From assembly GCF_965638725.1 (NCBI RefSeq), contig NC_134949.1, positions 79,886,017-79,950,016 of the forward strand: DNA of 64,000 bases, given 5' to 3'. The position numbers were made by a program, and so were the translations under genes. Below are positions 26,301-38,551 of the stretch, in pieces. The stretch's first letter is position 1. Every line of letters begins with the position of its first letter. The notes below the pieces were generated by a model. The model saw only the letters and a program-made list of their open reading frames with translations. It was not told where the DNA came from and did no database searches. Source of the DNA: Aptenodytes patagonicus. Lineage: Eukaryota; Chordata; Aves; Sphenisciformes; Spheniscidae.

Positions 26301-27000
26301 GTAGCTACCTGACTGCAGAGGAGGCAGGAAAGCATTTGGTTTAAATGTGTCACGGGAAAAAGTGCGTAACGGGAGAGGAAGGAAGAGATAAAGGCAATAT
26401 AGCCTGCTAAAACTGGGATTGATTGGTAAAACTATGATGAAGGGAAGGACGGAGAGTGATTGTGATGGGATTTACAGAGCAAACAGACCAGAATTAGGCA
26501 ACGGGAAGAAAGGGAGGCTGAAATGTGTTGTGCAGGGTAACTAAGATGGGAAGAAACCATGAACTGGGGTGACAGCAGAGGGAAAGAAGAAGAGGGGATA
26601 GCCAGATCTAGTTGTCTGTATGTAAAACAGAAGGAGGGACTCTGTGACTGTGAGGGAAGCAGATGCCCGTGATGGGCAGTGAGCCTGGGGAAGAAACGAC
26701 AATTCTGACAGCGAGCCAAGATGCTCAAGGAAAAGGGGGTTGTTTGGCACAAAGAGCCAGAAAAGGGACAAAGTAGGACAGCACCTCATTGTGCAAAGGA
26801 AGGACAAGAGTAGGGTAAGGGCTGAGGGATAAGGAAAGACGAAACTAAATGTGACCTGGCGAAGAAACTATATTGAATGTACTGAGAAGCAATGACTTTC
26901 TCAAAATGAGAGTACGGCTGGCTGGGTAAAGAAATCAAGATTGGAATAGGAAGAATGAGAAACATAGAAGGGACTAGGGACAAAGGATCAACTTGGAATA
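26300..27000. repeat. Purine-biased tract
   Basis: The plus strand is strongly enriched in A and G for about 700 bp (gggaaga, aggaag, aaagggac type runs), without a clear repeat unit. The minus-strand Ser/Pro/Phe-rich frames here are products of this bias. Confidence 0.6.
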
Positions 27001-30000
27001 GAGGCAGGACTCTCTAACAGACTGGCAGGAACAGAATGGAGGTGGTGCTGTGTGCATAAAACTGGAAATACAGAATATAAAATGCTTCCCTGCAAACCTG
27101 AACAGGAGCCCAGGGTTCCTGAATCTCACCATTCCTCTGCTGTTCCTGGTATCCGTGAAACCCACAGGGAAAGAGCTCCACCCATCACAAGTATCTGTGT
27201 ATTTAGAGCATGTTAACTTTCCTTCTATTAGCAGTTCCTTTCTTCACTTAGGTGACAAAGGTCCTTGAATTGCTTCTAAAGTCTCTGGTCCTAAAAACAC
27301 ATAATGGAATTTCGTCTGTTTGTCTTTCACCAACTTTACACTCGTAACAGTGTTAAAAAAACACCATGGCTGCAAAGTCAAGTTAGTTAAGAGTGGAAAT
27401 CTGTATTACAGATATTTCTGCAATATTAATTTAGCATCTTACTTATGGGTGTTATAGTACTGTCTTGAATTACACAGTCATGGATTATCTCTTCCGCGTG
27501 CTTCTGTCTCTGTGGATGAATCAGGTCTGTATGCCAGATAACAACACTGCTTTGCATGAAACAAGGAATGAAAAGAAAATTACAATCTCAAAGCTCAGGC
27601 CCTACTCAGGAGGTAGATTTAGTCTTTTCAACGATCATAGAGTTCTTGTGCTAAGCTGAACAAAAACACCTCAACAAAATTTTTTAGTGTAATCAGTAGT
27701 ACTTTGTTCTTTGTTATGTGGGTGCAAAGTTTGAGGATCCAGATCCGATTTGGACAAATACTTAACACTCCCAGCTACTGCTGTAGTCAGTGGAAACCGT
27801 GCTTTGAATATTTAAGGTACTATAAAATGCAAAGCAGTAGAACAAAACAGATTCTAGTAATCTAAAAATAGGCAACCAAATTAATAAATATTATTTTACT
27901 TTAATTTCTACATGCATCATTTTTTCTCCCATCAGTCAAATAGAAATAATATTTCCTCTTGTCTCACAGGAAGTTTAAAAATAAATGACAAGACATTATA
28001 TAAAGAGAGTATTTCATTGCAAATAAATAAGTATCTTCATCTTCAGCGATGGTTTAGAGAATGTGCACTATATTAAGCACAAAGGTTGTATATTTGACAA
28101 TAATGAAAAAAATTTTTGAAGCAACTTACTATGTACTAGAAGACGGAGAGGTAGGACAGGGGAAAGAAGAATGCATTCCTATAAAGTAGCATCATAATGC
28201 AAATCCATGGTGAAGCAAAGCAGGGGTGCACAGGCAATGTTTACTTTTATATTTCCTGGCTTCTTAGCGTTTGAGCTTGAACCTTACTGTAGTGTTCTTT
28301 TAAGCCTTTTGCAAGGGATTTATTTAAATTTGCTTATATTAACATACAAACCTTGCAGTAGGTTTCTCCAAGTTAGTCTGTAATGCTCTTCAGCCTCTAG
28401 TTAAATCATTTATTCTGCTTACTTTCAGTCACATAAAATAAATTACCCTTTTTATATTAATCTTGAGTATATTTACATAACGCTTTTATTCCGAAGCATT
28501 TAAGTCAGATAGTGACTACTATGCCCACCAGCGCAACTCGGCTTCCTACTGTTTAATAATACAGCTAAAATATAGAACTGGACTTGTAAACCCATGGGAT
28601 TCTTTCTAAACCTACTCACTATGTTCCTGTATAAAATCATGGGACGGTTTAAGCATATGGACAGGAGGTATCCAATTAAAACTACTAGAGGAAGTTCAAC
28701 AGAACTGAACTATTCAAATAGCGATTTGACTAAGTCACTAGTATTAATACTTCGGTTAAGTTTCTGTGTCATCAGAAGAATAGCACAGTTTGTTGTTGTT
28801 GCCTTCCTTGAATTTGATTTTAGTACGGGCAAAAGAAAGCCCTTACTTACCTTTGGGCACCAAATTCTACGTATACCAACTGTTGTTTTGCATGCCCTTG
28901 CCCAAATACCAATTTCTGTAGCTTCTGCTATGTAACAGGAACACAGCCCACAACAGGATGGCTGCAGACTGAATTTGATCTTTTTGTGATTAACAGCCTT
29001 GCATTACTACAACCTACTCCGATGCCTTTCCAGGAAATATTTCTGGGATGCCTGTCTTTGCAAATATTCTTTATAAACGTTAACCAGACTGGTATTTCTG
29101 GTGTGTATATCCTTATGCTGTCTAGCCTAGCGACAGTACAGATTTTCTTTTTTGTTTCTACAGATCTTTTGTTGTAGAAAAAATCAAAAGACTGGCTTTT
29201 TAGTTTGCTGAGAAGTTGAAGAGTGAAATAGAAAAGGCAATGGCTTTTTGTACCAAAACTCATTGAAAAGCTTTAATTACAGTGCTGGTTCACTTTAAGA
29301 CACCAAATCAAATCTTAGCCTTTTATGTCGGAGTAATAAAATGCCATTGCACAGGATTTCTTCCGGCTCTGGCATCTCACAGTGTGCAGTGCCAGTATTT
29401 GCTCTAGCTAGAAGGTGAGGAGATACCAAGTGAAAATGAACAATGAGCCTGAATGAGATTGAAATCTTGGGAAATTCCTGTTACTCAAACCTTTCAACTC
29501 TCTTATCTTTCCGCAAAAAAACAGGACTAACACCTAGGTGAAACTACCTGAAGGTATCTGGATTTTCTCATAAGGAAGTTTTTCAGCCTGGAACACGCTG
29601 CATAGGTAAATTGGTTTTGATATTATTTTTAAATTTTTTTTCATCTTTACTGCTAAGAGTCACTGTAAGGGATGTAGCAGGAGAAAGCAGCCATTTATTA
29701 GAAAGCTGACTTTTTAAAAGTTACCTTCAAACTAACTAGCATTTGCTATAATCAAGACTGCATTAGTAGAATAAACCTAATTCTAATTTTATTGTTTCTT
29801 ATTAAGAATGAGGAATTCTGGAGAGAGCCATATTGCAATATGAGTCAGTATTGGAGTTGATAACTTGCACAATAAATCCAGTAAAACTGGAGATTATGGA
29901 GCCTTTTATGCCTCATCTAGTTAAAGAGACTCGGAGCCACTTAACAAAGTAACAGACTGAAAATTTCATACAGAAATTTCCTATTGTAGTATATTCTAGT

Positions 30001-33000
30001 AAAATATTAAAACTCAAAAGTAACCCAATAGCTTTTTTTCTTCTGTAGAACGCAGGACCTTCATATTATAACTTTTCAAACATTTATGGGTTACATAGTA
30101 TTCAAGTAGTTAAAGCTGAGGCTTGACGACATTGCAATGATAATCCTGCCTGAATGTCTTCTTTCTGAGATATAGTATCTAAGAGTTTCTGCACGAAGGC
30201 CCAGATTCCCAAATGAAAGAACGGGAATGAGTGTCCAAATATCCCTGGGCCGGGATCTGCAATCCTTATTGGAATGATAGCATACATTATAGCAAAACAC
30301 TTAGTTAAAACATGCGTTAAATGGGATTTGTAACTGAGATCTCACACCAAAAATCATATACGATACATAATATGGTTCTCATCTGTTATGTTAATCCAAG
30401 CAAGTGTAACGTAAATGTGGTATAACACTTCATTTCTCTTTAGGCGTACTGCAGAGTATAAAGCATGGCAGCTGGCTGGATACAAAGAACTTTGCTTCTT
30501 AAGTAAGATTTCATTTGTCTTGCATCCCTGGACCTAAGTGCTACATTTGCAGCTTCCTCTGCAGACTTGGTCCTGACTGCACAGGAATTACAATTATAGA
30601 TAACCTCAGCTATACCCCCGAATTAGGAGTTAGGCACAACTATTTAAGCTACAGGAGAGATCGTATTACCAACCACCTCAAAGCAAAGGTTTGTTTACTA
30701 GAAAATACATGAGATCTGCGCAGTCAATAGCATTATTATGCAAACAATTCCCCAGCTGATCAGTACTTCAGACAGCCAGTCTGACTGGCCACCCCAGGGT
30801 GATGGGGTTCCTGTCCTCAGGGCTCCTTTTTGCTGCAGTTCAAGAGAAGTCCAAGATCTTAACCAATGCTTCTCTACTGCACTTCTGCACTGCATACTGG
30901 ACCCATGTGCTGGTCGCCTTTGTAGCTCTCTGCTTCCTGCTCTGTTGATTGTGTTTTTAAGCTCGTTAAATATATGGCTAGGTAGAAGAAGCAGCCATTG
31001 GAACAAAAAAGCCCAGCCAAGCAGAAAAAAACCCTCATTACTTAGTACCACGTATGGTATGTTCTAACAGAGCAGAGTAACACCTCTACTTTTGTCCTGA
31101 TTTTAGGTATATTTTATTTCTGCGAATGTTTTGGCAAACATTTTCAACAGCTGATATTTCACAACCAAGAAAGACCTTTATGCCAGTTCACCAACAAGTT
31201 CTTAAAATAATATTCCCAAGGCTCATTTCTCTGACCTAGTTATGCTTTTTACCAAGCAGCAACTTATTCAAGCAAAATTTGAGTATTTGCAACTTCCTGT
31301 CTGGCTTTCTGCCCATTCTTTACAGTAATATGCTTGATTTAAATCCATTCCTTCCAGTCTCTATAATGCTTTATTTCCTTTTACCTTTTTTCTCTTTTTT
31401 TTTTTCCCTTCTCTTTGGTTTTGTTTTTGCTCCTTTTTTCCATTACGGTTCTGCCTCTCCTTCGAAATGGCTTTTCTCCCTTTCATACTGCTTCATGCAT
31501 TGTTGCTGTTCAGAACAGGTAAGGGCCTTGTGACACAGCTCCTTTGGTTTTTTTGTCAGAAAGGTGCAAGAGACAACCTATTTAATCAAAGGACATTCCA
31601 GTCAGTTACACTCCTTAGTTTCTCAAAGCAAACTCATATATTCAGACTTCATTATAAACAGTTCGAACTAAATTCAAGGTCAGAAAGACTGCAGGTAACA
31701 GAGCTAATTTCCCCCATCATTTACCCTTTTTAATATATATTTTTTCCACAAATGACTATACTGAAATGATTACACTCTCACTGATGCTAATGTTACTGGA
31801 CTCTAGAAAACGGATTTTAATTCTAGGAATTAATTTATTATTCATTATTAATCCAATAATTATTAATTTAATAATTGTTAATTATTGGATTAATTTATTG
31901 TGGGGGGAAATTATGGTAAATAATTTTTGGTAAATGGATTGAACAGGTTGTGTTTAATCCTAAAAAGGAGCATACCATAGAATCATATTCTGGCATTTTG
32001 TCCTGTATTCAGTGTAGAGTCAAATCTGTTATTAAAGCCTTTTACTATTAAAGCTTATACTGCTATTCAAAAGAGACCTTGAAATAATTTCCCAAGAAGC
32101 TGTAGCTTACCATCTCTTCCACGTCTCATTGAAAGCATAGGACAGCAGCAGGAGGTTGTACACACTGAAGAATACTGACTGCGATTCAGACAGCGTGAGA
32201 GAGGTAGGTGCAAGATAATGCAGAACTTGCATGCAGTTATGCTCTGTTAAGTAAAAGTTGACTGTGGGGAGACCTTGTTGGTATCTGTCACTGAAGCGGT
32301 GCTTATCACCTGGCAACTTTAAAAACAAGCTCTAGTGTACACCTGCAGTTACATACAGAATTATTTTACAGACCATGTCTGTAAAACTGTCTTAAACTCA
32401 GGGCTTAAACACATACAGTGCTGGAAGTAAAAATTAAAAGGTTGTCTCTGAAAATTAATCTCTATATTCAGTCATAGGTAAACTCGAAGTGAAGGGACAC
32501 CGGCTTTTGAAGACATACTTTGAATTTCTGATAGTATCTTTCTTCTTCAAAGCATTTTATAAACTATTCTGTTTACAAAGATGACAAACTAGCAAGATCC
32601 AGTCAGCTCCGAGGTAGAAAAAAGTAATCACCTACCAGGGAGTAACTAGCAGTTCCATTGTACACGTAGAAGGAATTTTATCTCAATCAACAGGGGCAAA
32701 TTGGCTTCCTGCTATGAAAAAAATTAAGACACGAGTTAGTTGGTGTCTTAAAGATACTTTTCAGCAAGCTCAATAAACTTTCATTACGAGTTTTACTTGT
32801 TTTCTTTCAAACCAGCAGGTTCTGGCATAACGTAAACTAGGATTTACTTTATCATAACTTATTAAACAGCAAGATGTCAAAAGTAAAGCAGCATTACATC
32901 TCAGCGCATAAAAACACAGCTGAATAATCAGACTCATTGCCCCTTCCAGCCAAAACCAGCCAGCTGCATTTCTTAGCCTGATTACATCACTTCGAGTAGT

Positions 33001-35025
33001 ATTTCCAAAGTCTGCGAGAAAGCCCAAAATAAGCAGCTGAATTAATGTATTGTTTAGTACACTTGGATAAACATATTAATTTACTATAATACGAGAGATA
33101 AATCTTAGGTTGAATCAAGTGGCAAGCTTCTGCAGTTATTTCATTTAAAATACGTGTTCTACCTCTCAGAGTTTCTCAATTGTAGCAACAGTATTTGCTT
33201 TGTTGCTTCTTGAAAGAAACTCCTTCCTATTTCAAAGCTTACAGGTTTCAACACACTTCATCATCCTCTTCTCTCTGTGACTTTTGCTACTGAACTTTAT
33301 GCCAATTTTCTTGTAACGGTGTTTGCGTGTCTCTCTCATATACAGTTTGAATAATAACAAGGAAATATAATGAAAAATAATACATTGATGGCTCTTGTTG
33401 TAGATTTGGAAAACTATACTAAACCCCCCTTTTGATTATATTTTATATGGCTACTTTTGGACTATATTGGATTGAAAAGTATTGATATTCTTTGTCCTTA
33501 ATGACTTTCCTAACCTCTTGCAAGGGAATCCAGAGCTTACGTAATTTATTATTGTTGTAAGTACTGTTGGGGTTTTTAAATAATAGTTATTGTAGTCTAA
33601 GGATATAGAAGGAGCAAGACTTACAGGAAAAGGTAATAACATTTATCAGATGAATTGGTTCAGACTGAAAAATGGAAAAGCTTTCAAGGGCCTTTCTTCA
33701 CAAATATTTCCTTTCATATTACTTTTTAAATTAATGCGAAACAAGAATAGTAGGTATTGTGAATCTACAGGGCGGGTCTGACCTTGAGTCTCAAGCTCAG
33801 GAAAATATTTGGCAAGTCTTTGTGACTCCTATCTACAGCTGACAAAATATTCTAAGATACTCAGCAAATTATTTAGTAATACATTCCAACGTTATTACAA
33901 TGCAGTGTCAAATGGCATTCCAAGCTGGATTTCCCACATAGTTACTGGGGTTTAGGGAGCAGAATATCACCCGGTTCTTTTAAAACACAAAATCTTTGAC
34001 CTTCAGGGTTACTGAACCCTAAGTATCAGCGTGTTAAAATACCTTGCTGACTGACTGGCGGTAGCAAAGGGTGAAAGGCAAAGAGCTAGAAGCATTGCAG
34101 AGCTTCTCTAACTCAACCAAACTTCAGTTTTCAGGTGAGACTGTAGTTACATTCTTTCTTCTCCCTTCCTGTTCCCTCTGATCCTATCCTGCATCTTCCT
34201 TACCGCTACGAGTATGAGCCTCCAAATGTTTGTTAAGCCTTTCTAGGGGCACTGCAATATAGTAATGCAAAAAAAATGACAAAGTGAGAAGTGATGTCTA
34301 GGGAATATTACACAGACAGTTCAGAAGGACACAATGTTTATATGCAAATTGAAAGTTAGCGAAGTCAGTGTGGTCAACACAACTACTCTTGCCAAAAGTA
34401 CCGCCAGATATGGAGTAAAAACAGAGGGTTTATGTTTCGTCTGTAAAGGTGGCCATCCTTACCAAAATTCTTCCTAAACTATACTAGAATATCAAGACAA
34501 CACTGACATTTAATGAACAGAAGAGAATGTTCAAATCCATCCTACAGGCATGCAAAACCTGTGACTCCTGACTGTACCCTCAAACAACAGAAGTGACTGA
34601 CCAGAGAAACAAAGAAAAGCTTTTAAGACCTGTGTTTGGGAAGCTTATGCCAACAAGTACTTCAAGTCTTCAGAAGTCTGTAAAAATGGCATCACGAGTA
34701 GTCTTGAAAACTCCAGTTAAGAAATTAAAATTTGAGAATGACACGTTTTTGACACAGTTTTGCAACTGGAACTCGGGGCTACCGTTCTGCAATAGTATCC
34801 TTCGGCACCATTAGCAGCCTTTTCGTCCCTGGCTGCCTGGTTTTCACGCGTCAGCTGACTCCTCTCGTGAGGTGGTCTCATTAAATCCGCAGCGTTGCAG
34901 AGAAAGCTGGGCACTGCTGTCAGAAAATAGGGTGGAACCGAGCTGAACGGTGTTAATCAAATGCCTTAATAAGCCGCGGTGAAGGAACTTTGGGTTTTTA
35001 GGCTTTGGCTTTAAGAGATTGAAAA

Positions 35026-35027
<2 letters not shown>
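27001..35027. other. Intergenic, no gene recognised
   Basis: AT-rich sequence upstream of the FAM118A CpG island. It contains an AT-rich inverted repeat (31847-31894), listed separately. Frames such as 28594-28935, 30738-31067 and 31279-31733 have no recognised homology. Distal regulatory elements may exist but cannot be read from sequence alone. Confidence 0.5.
31847..31894. repeat. AT-rich inverted repeat
   Basis: The 16-bp arm ATTAATCCAATAATTA (31847-31862) and its exact reverse complement (31879-31894) are separated by a 16-bp AT-only-like spacer containing one G. It is capable of a cruciform. Confidence 0.85.

Positions 35028-35059
<32 letters not shown>
35028..35059. repeat. Homopolymer A(32)
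   Basis: An uninterrupted run of 32 A, about 0.6 kb upstream of the CpG island. I see no retroposed sequence immediately 5' of it. Confidence 0.95.
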
Positions 35060-35061
<2 letters not shown>

Positions 35062-35639
35062 AAAGCACTTTGAAGCGGAGGAGAGCTTTGGCTGTGGGCT
35101 TTCAAATGTGACTAGCTGAAGCAAGCGAGCTGCGTGCGGGCAAGAGGCTGCTTTGCTACCAGTGCAGATAGCACATGCCACCTGCCGTTACGGCATCACA
35201 GCGTCACGCCCAGCCATGCCTCAGTCAACACAGACCGTCAAGCCCAGCCTCCGGCGGAGCCACGGAAGGTAACTCTGCCATCTCTTTTTGCCGTTCCTCG
35301 GCTTTCTCATCACCCCAATACTTCTCACCTGTAACACTTCCACCATCTACAAGTTTTCGCAGCGTTAACCCCATTAATCTTCAAGTTTACCAGTTCCTTT
35401 TCTCCCGTACCTGGTAATTGATTCTTCTATTTCGCACAGACTCGCAGGCTGCTAATTTGTATTTTTGCCTGTAAAGAGTTTCAAGTATTTTTAGGGGTGC
35501 GTGAACGCTACCCATCTCCATTTTGTGAGGACAGCAGGGCGCAGGAGGGTGCACCACCTCGCTTGCTGGGGGGAGGCGTGTGTGCGTGCAGATCTGTTCA
35601 ACTCCGCTGCCGCTCAACCATTGCACGGGTTTGAGTGAA

Positions 35640-36420
35640 ACGGTTCGCGTTTTTCAACCGGATTTTAAGGCGGGGAGTGCTGCCCCTGCGGGGCTGGCCG
35701 CACGGCATCAGCCGCCCGGGCCAGGGGCTCCCGCCGCCGGGCGGGAACCGTCCTCAGGCGGAATCTTGCTCCTGGGGCGGCTGTTTCCCAGCCGGCGGGG
35801 AAAGCTTTGGGGAGGGGGCGGCCCCGCCGGCGAGGGCGGCGGTCGTGGCGGGGGGAGCCTCGTGCCGCTGGCCCCGCCCTGGCGGAGCGCGGCGGGGGCG
35901 GGGCAGAGCGAGGCCGCTCCCATGAGGTAACGGTCGCCGGAGCCCGGCCCTGTGCCGGCGGGGCGGGGGGCTCCGGCATCGCCGCTCGGGCCCGCGTCCG
36001 GCGTCGCCGCCATCCCCCCCCGCCCCCCCACCTTCGGAGCCATCTACCCTGGGGCGACAAGGCCGGGCCGGGCCCGGCCCGGCGGGGCGGGGGGATGGCG
36101 GCCGCGGGGCTCTGCGCGGCAGGCGGCCGCGGGGGGCGCGTGCTGCTGAGCTGAACCGCTGCTCCGGCTGCCCTTAGGCACGGCCGCCCGGGCTGCCGTT
36201 GCGGGGCTGCGGTCGCCGGGCAGGTCAGGCGGCAGCAGGGCCTCCGGGGCGGGGCAGGCCGGTCCGGGGGAGGCCGGCGCCGGCAGCGTTGCCGGGGGAG
36301 CGGCTCCTCTCCGCTCGCAGGTGAGGGAGGAGGAGTGCCGCCGGCCCGGAGGGCGGTGTGCTCCGGCAGGCTCTCGCCGTGCCCGCTCGCTGCGCCGAGT
36401 AACGCCGGTTCAGTTACCGG
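35640..36420 (+). promoter_or_regulatory. FAM118A: CpG island, probable FAM118A promoter
   Basis: Very GC- and CpG-dense, in sharp contrast to both flanks. There are several GC boxes (ggggcgggg types near 35893, 35955, 36078 and 36246) and no clear TATA box, typical of a broad housekeeping-type promoter. It lies just upstream of the candidate first exon of FAM118A, in the same orientation. No divergent gene is apparent on the other side. Confidence 0.85.
36095..36320 (+). other. FAM118A: Candidate FAM118A non-coding exon 1 (3' part)
   Basis: Within the CpG island CTCGCAG|gtgagg gives a strong donor after 36320; splicing to the acceptor ending at 38495 would join the 5' UTR to the ATG exon. 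The transcription start is unknown, so the start given is only that of a short upstream ATG frame (36095-36154, 19 codons). A second donor-like site, GAG|gtaacg, follows 35926. Confidence 0.5.
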
Positions 36421-38495
36421 AGGGCGACAGGGAACTTCACTCGGCAGAAACTCGTGTCCTGCCCAGCCTGATGCCCGTGGTCTTTTTCCGGAGAGAATCG
36501 TCGGGGACGTGGGGTGGGTGGGGGAAGGAGGCTTTCCTGTGCCCGGTGCTTCCTTCGTGTTGAGCATTTTAGGCTGCTTTCGTATATTGAACTGCCCGGA
36601 AAAATCGTTTGGTCCAATTAAAGCGTTGACCTGAAGTTTCAGTCAGTGAATAGAGCTCTCGTTCCATGCACGGATCATTAAATAAAACTTACTTTCTTGA
36701 ACAGGAAGAAAATACGAAATTAGAATTTGTTCTGATGACCCCTCCTTGCGTTCGGAGTAAAGACCCAGCTCCCATTCAGCGCTTTCGGGTATATCTGGAT
36801 TGTAGTGGGGTCCGGTTTCCAGGCTGCCGTGAGGAAAGGGTGTTGAAAAGCAACCGTGCACGCCTTTGGTTAGTCCAACGTGTCTTTTTGAAAGTACACC
36901 AGTGTTGAATGCTGGTGCCCAGGTCCTCTGTTTTTCTAGGTGTGCTCACTGAAGAAGTGTTTATTACATCTAATAAGAGAATGTTCAAGACTAGTCACGA
37001 TTACTAAGTACTCAAAGGCATGGGAGAAATTTGAACTTTATCCTTTGCAGCCGTTTAGCTGTTACGGGTTGGTGATAATTGCTGCCGCTTATTTGCACAG
37101 CTTCTGCTTCCAGGAAGCAACTTTAAGGGGTAAAAGGAAACAATGAGGTCTAAAATGTTGGTACTGACAGCATCCTGTGGTGAGATGCTTACTTTATTAA
37201 TTTTGGTAAGTTACTAATGTAATTATTAAAGCTTTCTTGGGGATTCTTTCCCAAATACTTCACTGGATGGGGTTATAAAATAATACAATCTTTTTCAGAA
37301 TAAATAAGTTGCACTTCCTTCATGTGTTGTTTTTGCGTTGTGAACTCATAACTCTTCCATATATAAAGGAATCTTGTTCTCTAGATTTTGAAGTGTTTTG
37401 CTCTAGGTAGGTTATTGTTCTGAATTTTGAATGTGCTAACGTTCTTCAGATGGTAGTGTAGCATCTTTGTAGGATACTGTCAGTGAAGGAAGGGAGCATG
37501 GAGGAAATAAATACTACAACAAGAAAAGTTTTTTCCACTTGAAAAGACATCCTGGGTGCATTCGCAGAAGAGATCTGTGTGTTTTCCTCAGAAATGCTGA
37601 TGTCCCCCTATCATAGGGTGGGCGTTTTTTGGGTTTGTTCTTTTCTTTGGGTTTTTTTTCGGTCAAATGATCTCCAAACTTGGGCCTCTTGCTTCCAAAT
37701 TAGCTTCCAGCATGTGAACCTGAGAGCTGGCAAGTAGCCTTATGAGCCATAGGGTCTGGCAGAACGCGTATTTGAGGGATTAGGGTCTGCAATCTCCACA
37801 ACCACAAACTAAGATGTGTTTCAAAGCCAAACAAAAAATACATCCTTACAAAAACAAAGCCAAGAATTAATGTAATGAAACTTGGGGATTTCTAAGTGAC
37901 GATATTGTAGCCAAATTCTCCTGCCAAGATGCAGTCCTTCTTATGCTTTAGACACAAGACAATATAGACGAAACAAAAATAAGTTTTTATTTAAAATACT
38001 AGCTGAGAAAAAAATCTTTCGTGTTATGTGGTCTGGTAGAGTAGCCAGGTGGCTAGCGGAGGGCCTCTCATGATCATTATGTGTTGCAGAAGTCCTGTTT
38101 CCACAAACTTGGTTGAATCAACTGGTTATTATGAAAAAAAATTAATGCAAGAAATGCATTAATTTACTTGAATTAACATTTAAGTGGGTATGATAAATTT
38201 TACCTTGAATTTAGACACAAGTATTTTTCAGCTGCATGAATAGCCCTATCTTCGTTAGCTTCAAAATGTCCATCGACTGAGCTTAAATGGAGCTGTGGTA
38301 GATTTACACACTCATACTTTGTCAGCTTTGTTTCTGTCAGTGCGTTGCTTAACTGGGATGTGACATACAGAGTCTTGATTTTAAAATACTTGATAAGAAT
38401 AAATAGAAAATGCTGACAATAATACATCTGGGTTTAATTTTGGCCTTTTTTAAGGTAGAAGTGTTAGGAATTATTTTACTTTTTGTTTCACTTAG
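36321..38495 (+). other. FAM118A: FAM118A intron 1
   Basis: Presumed first intron between the CpG-island exon and the ATG exon. No repeat family is recognised in it. A cryptic acceptor (ttcttgaacag) near 36712 could define an extra untranslated exon. Confidence 0.5.
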
Positions 38496-38504
38496 GGCTC
38501 AGAG

Positions 38505-38551
38505 ATGGATTCATCAGAACGATCAACAGTTAGAAGTGAGAAGAAATCCAG
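38505..38551 (+). CDS. FAM118A: FAM118A start-codon exon
   Basis: The exon begins at 38496 after tttgtttcacttag, with the ATG at 38505. It encodes [15 protein letters not shown] and two bases of an Arg codon, and the donor ag|gtaact follows 38551. An Arg/Lys/Ser-rich N-terminal extension before the SIR2 fold. Confidence 0.95.

Noticed and set aside
35665-36567. 300-codon minus-strand open frame across the CpG island
   Set aside because: Pro/Arg/Ala-rich translation is the expected by-product of CpG-island composition; other frames are open too and there is no domain.
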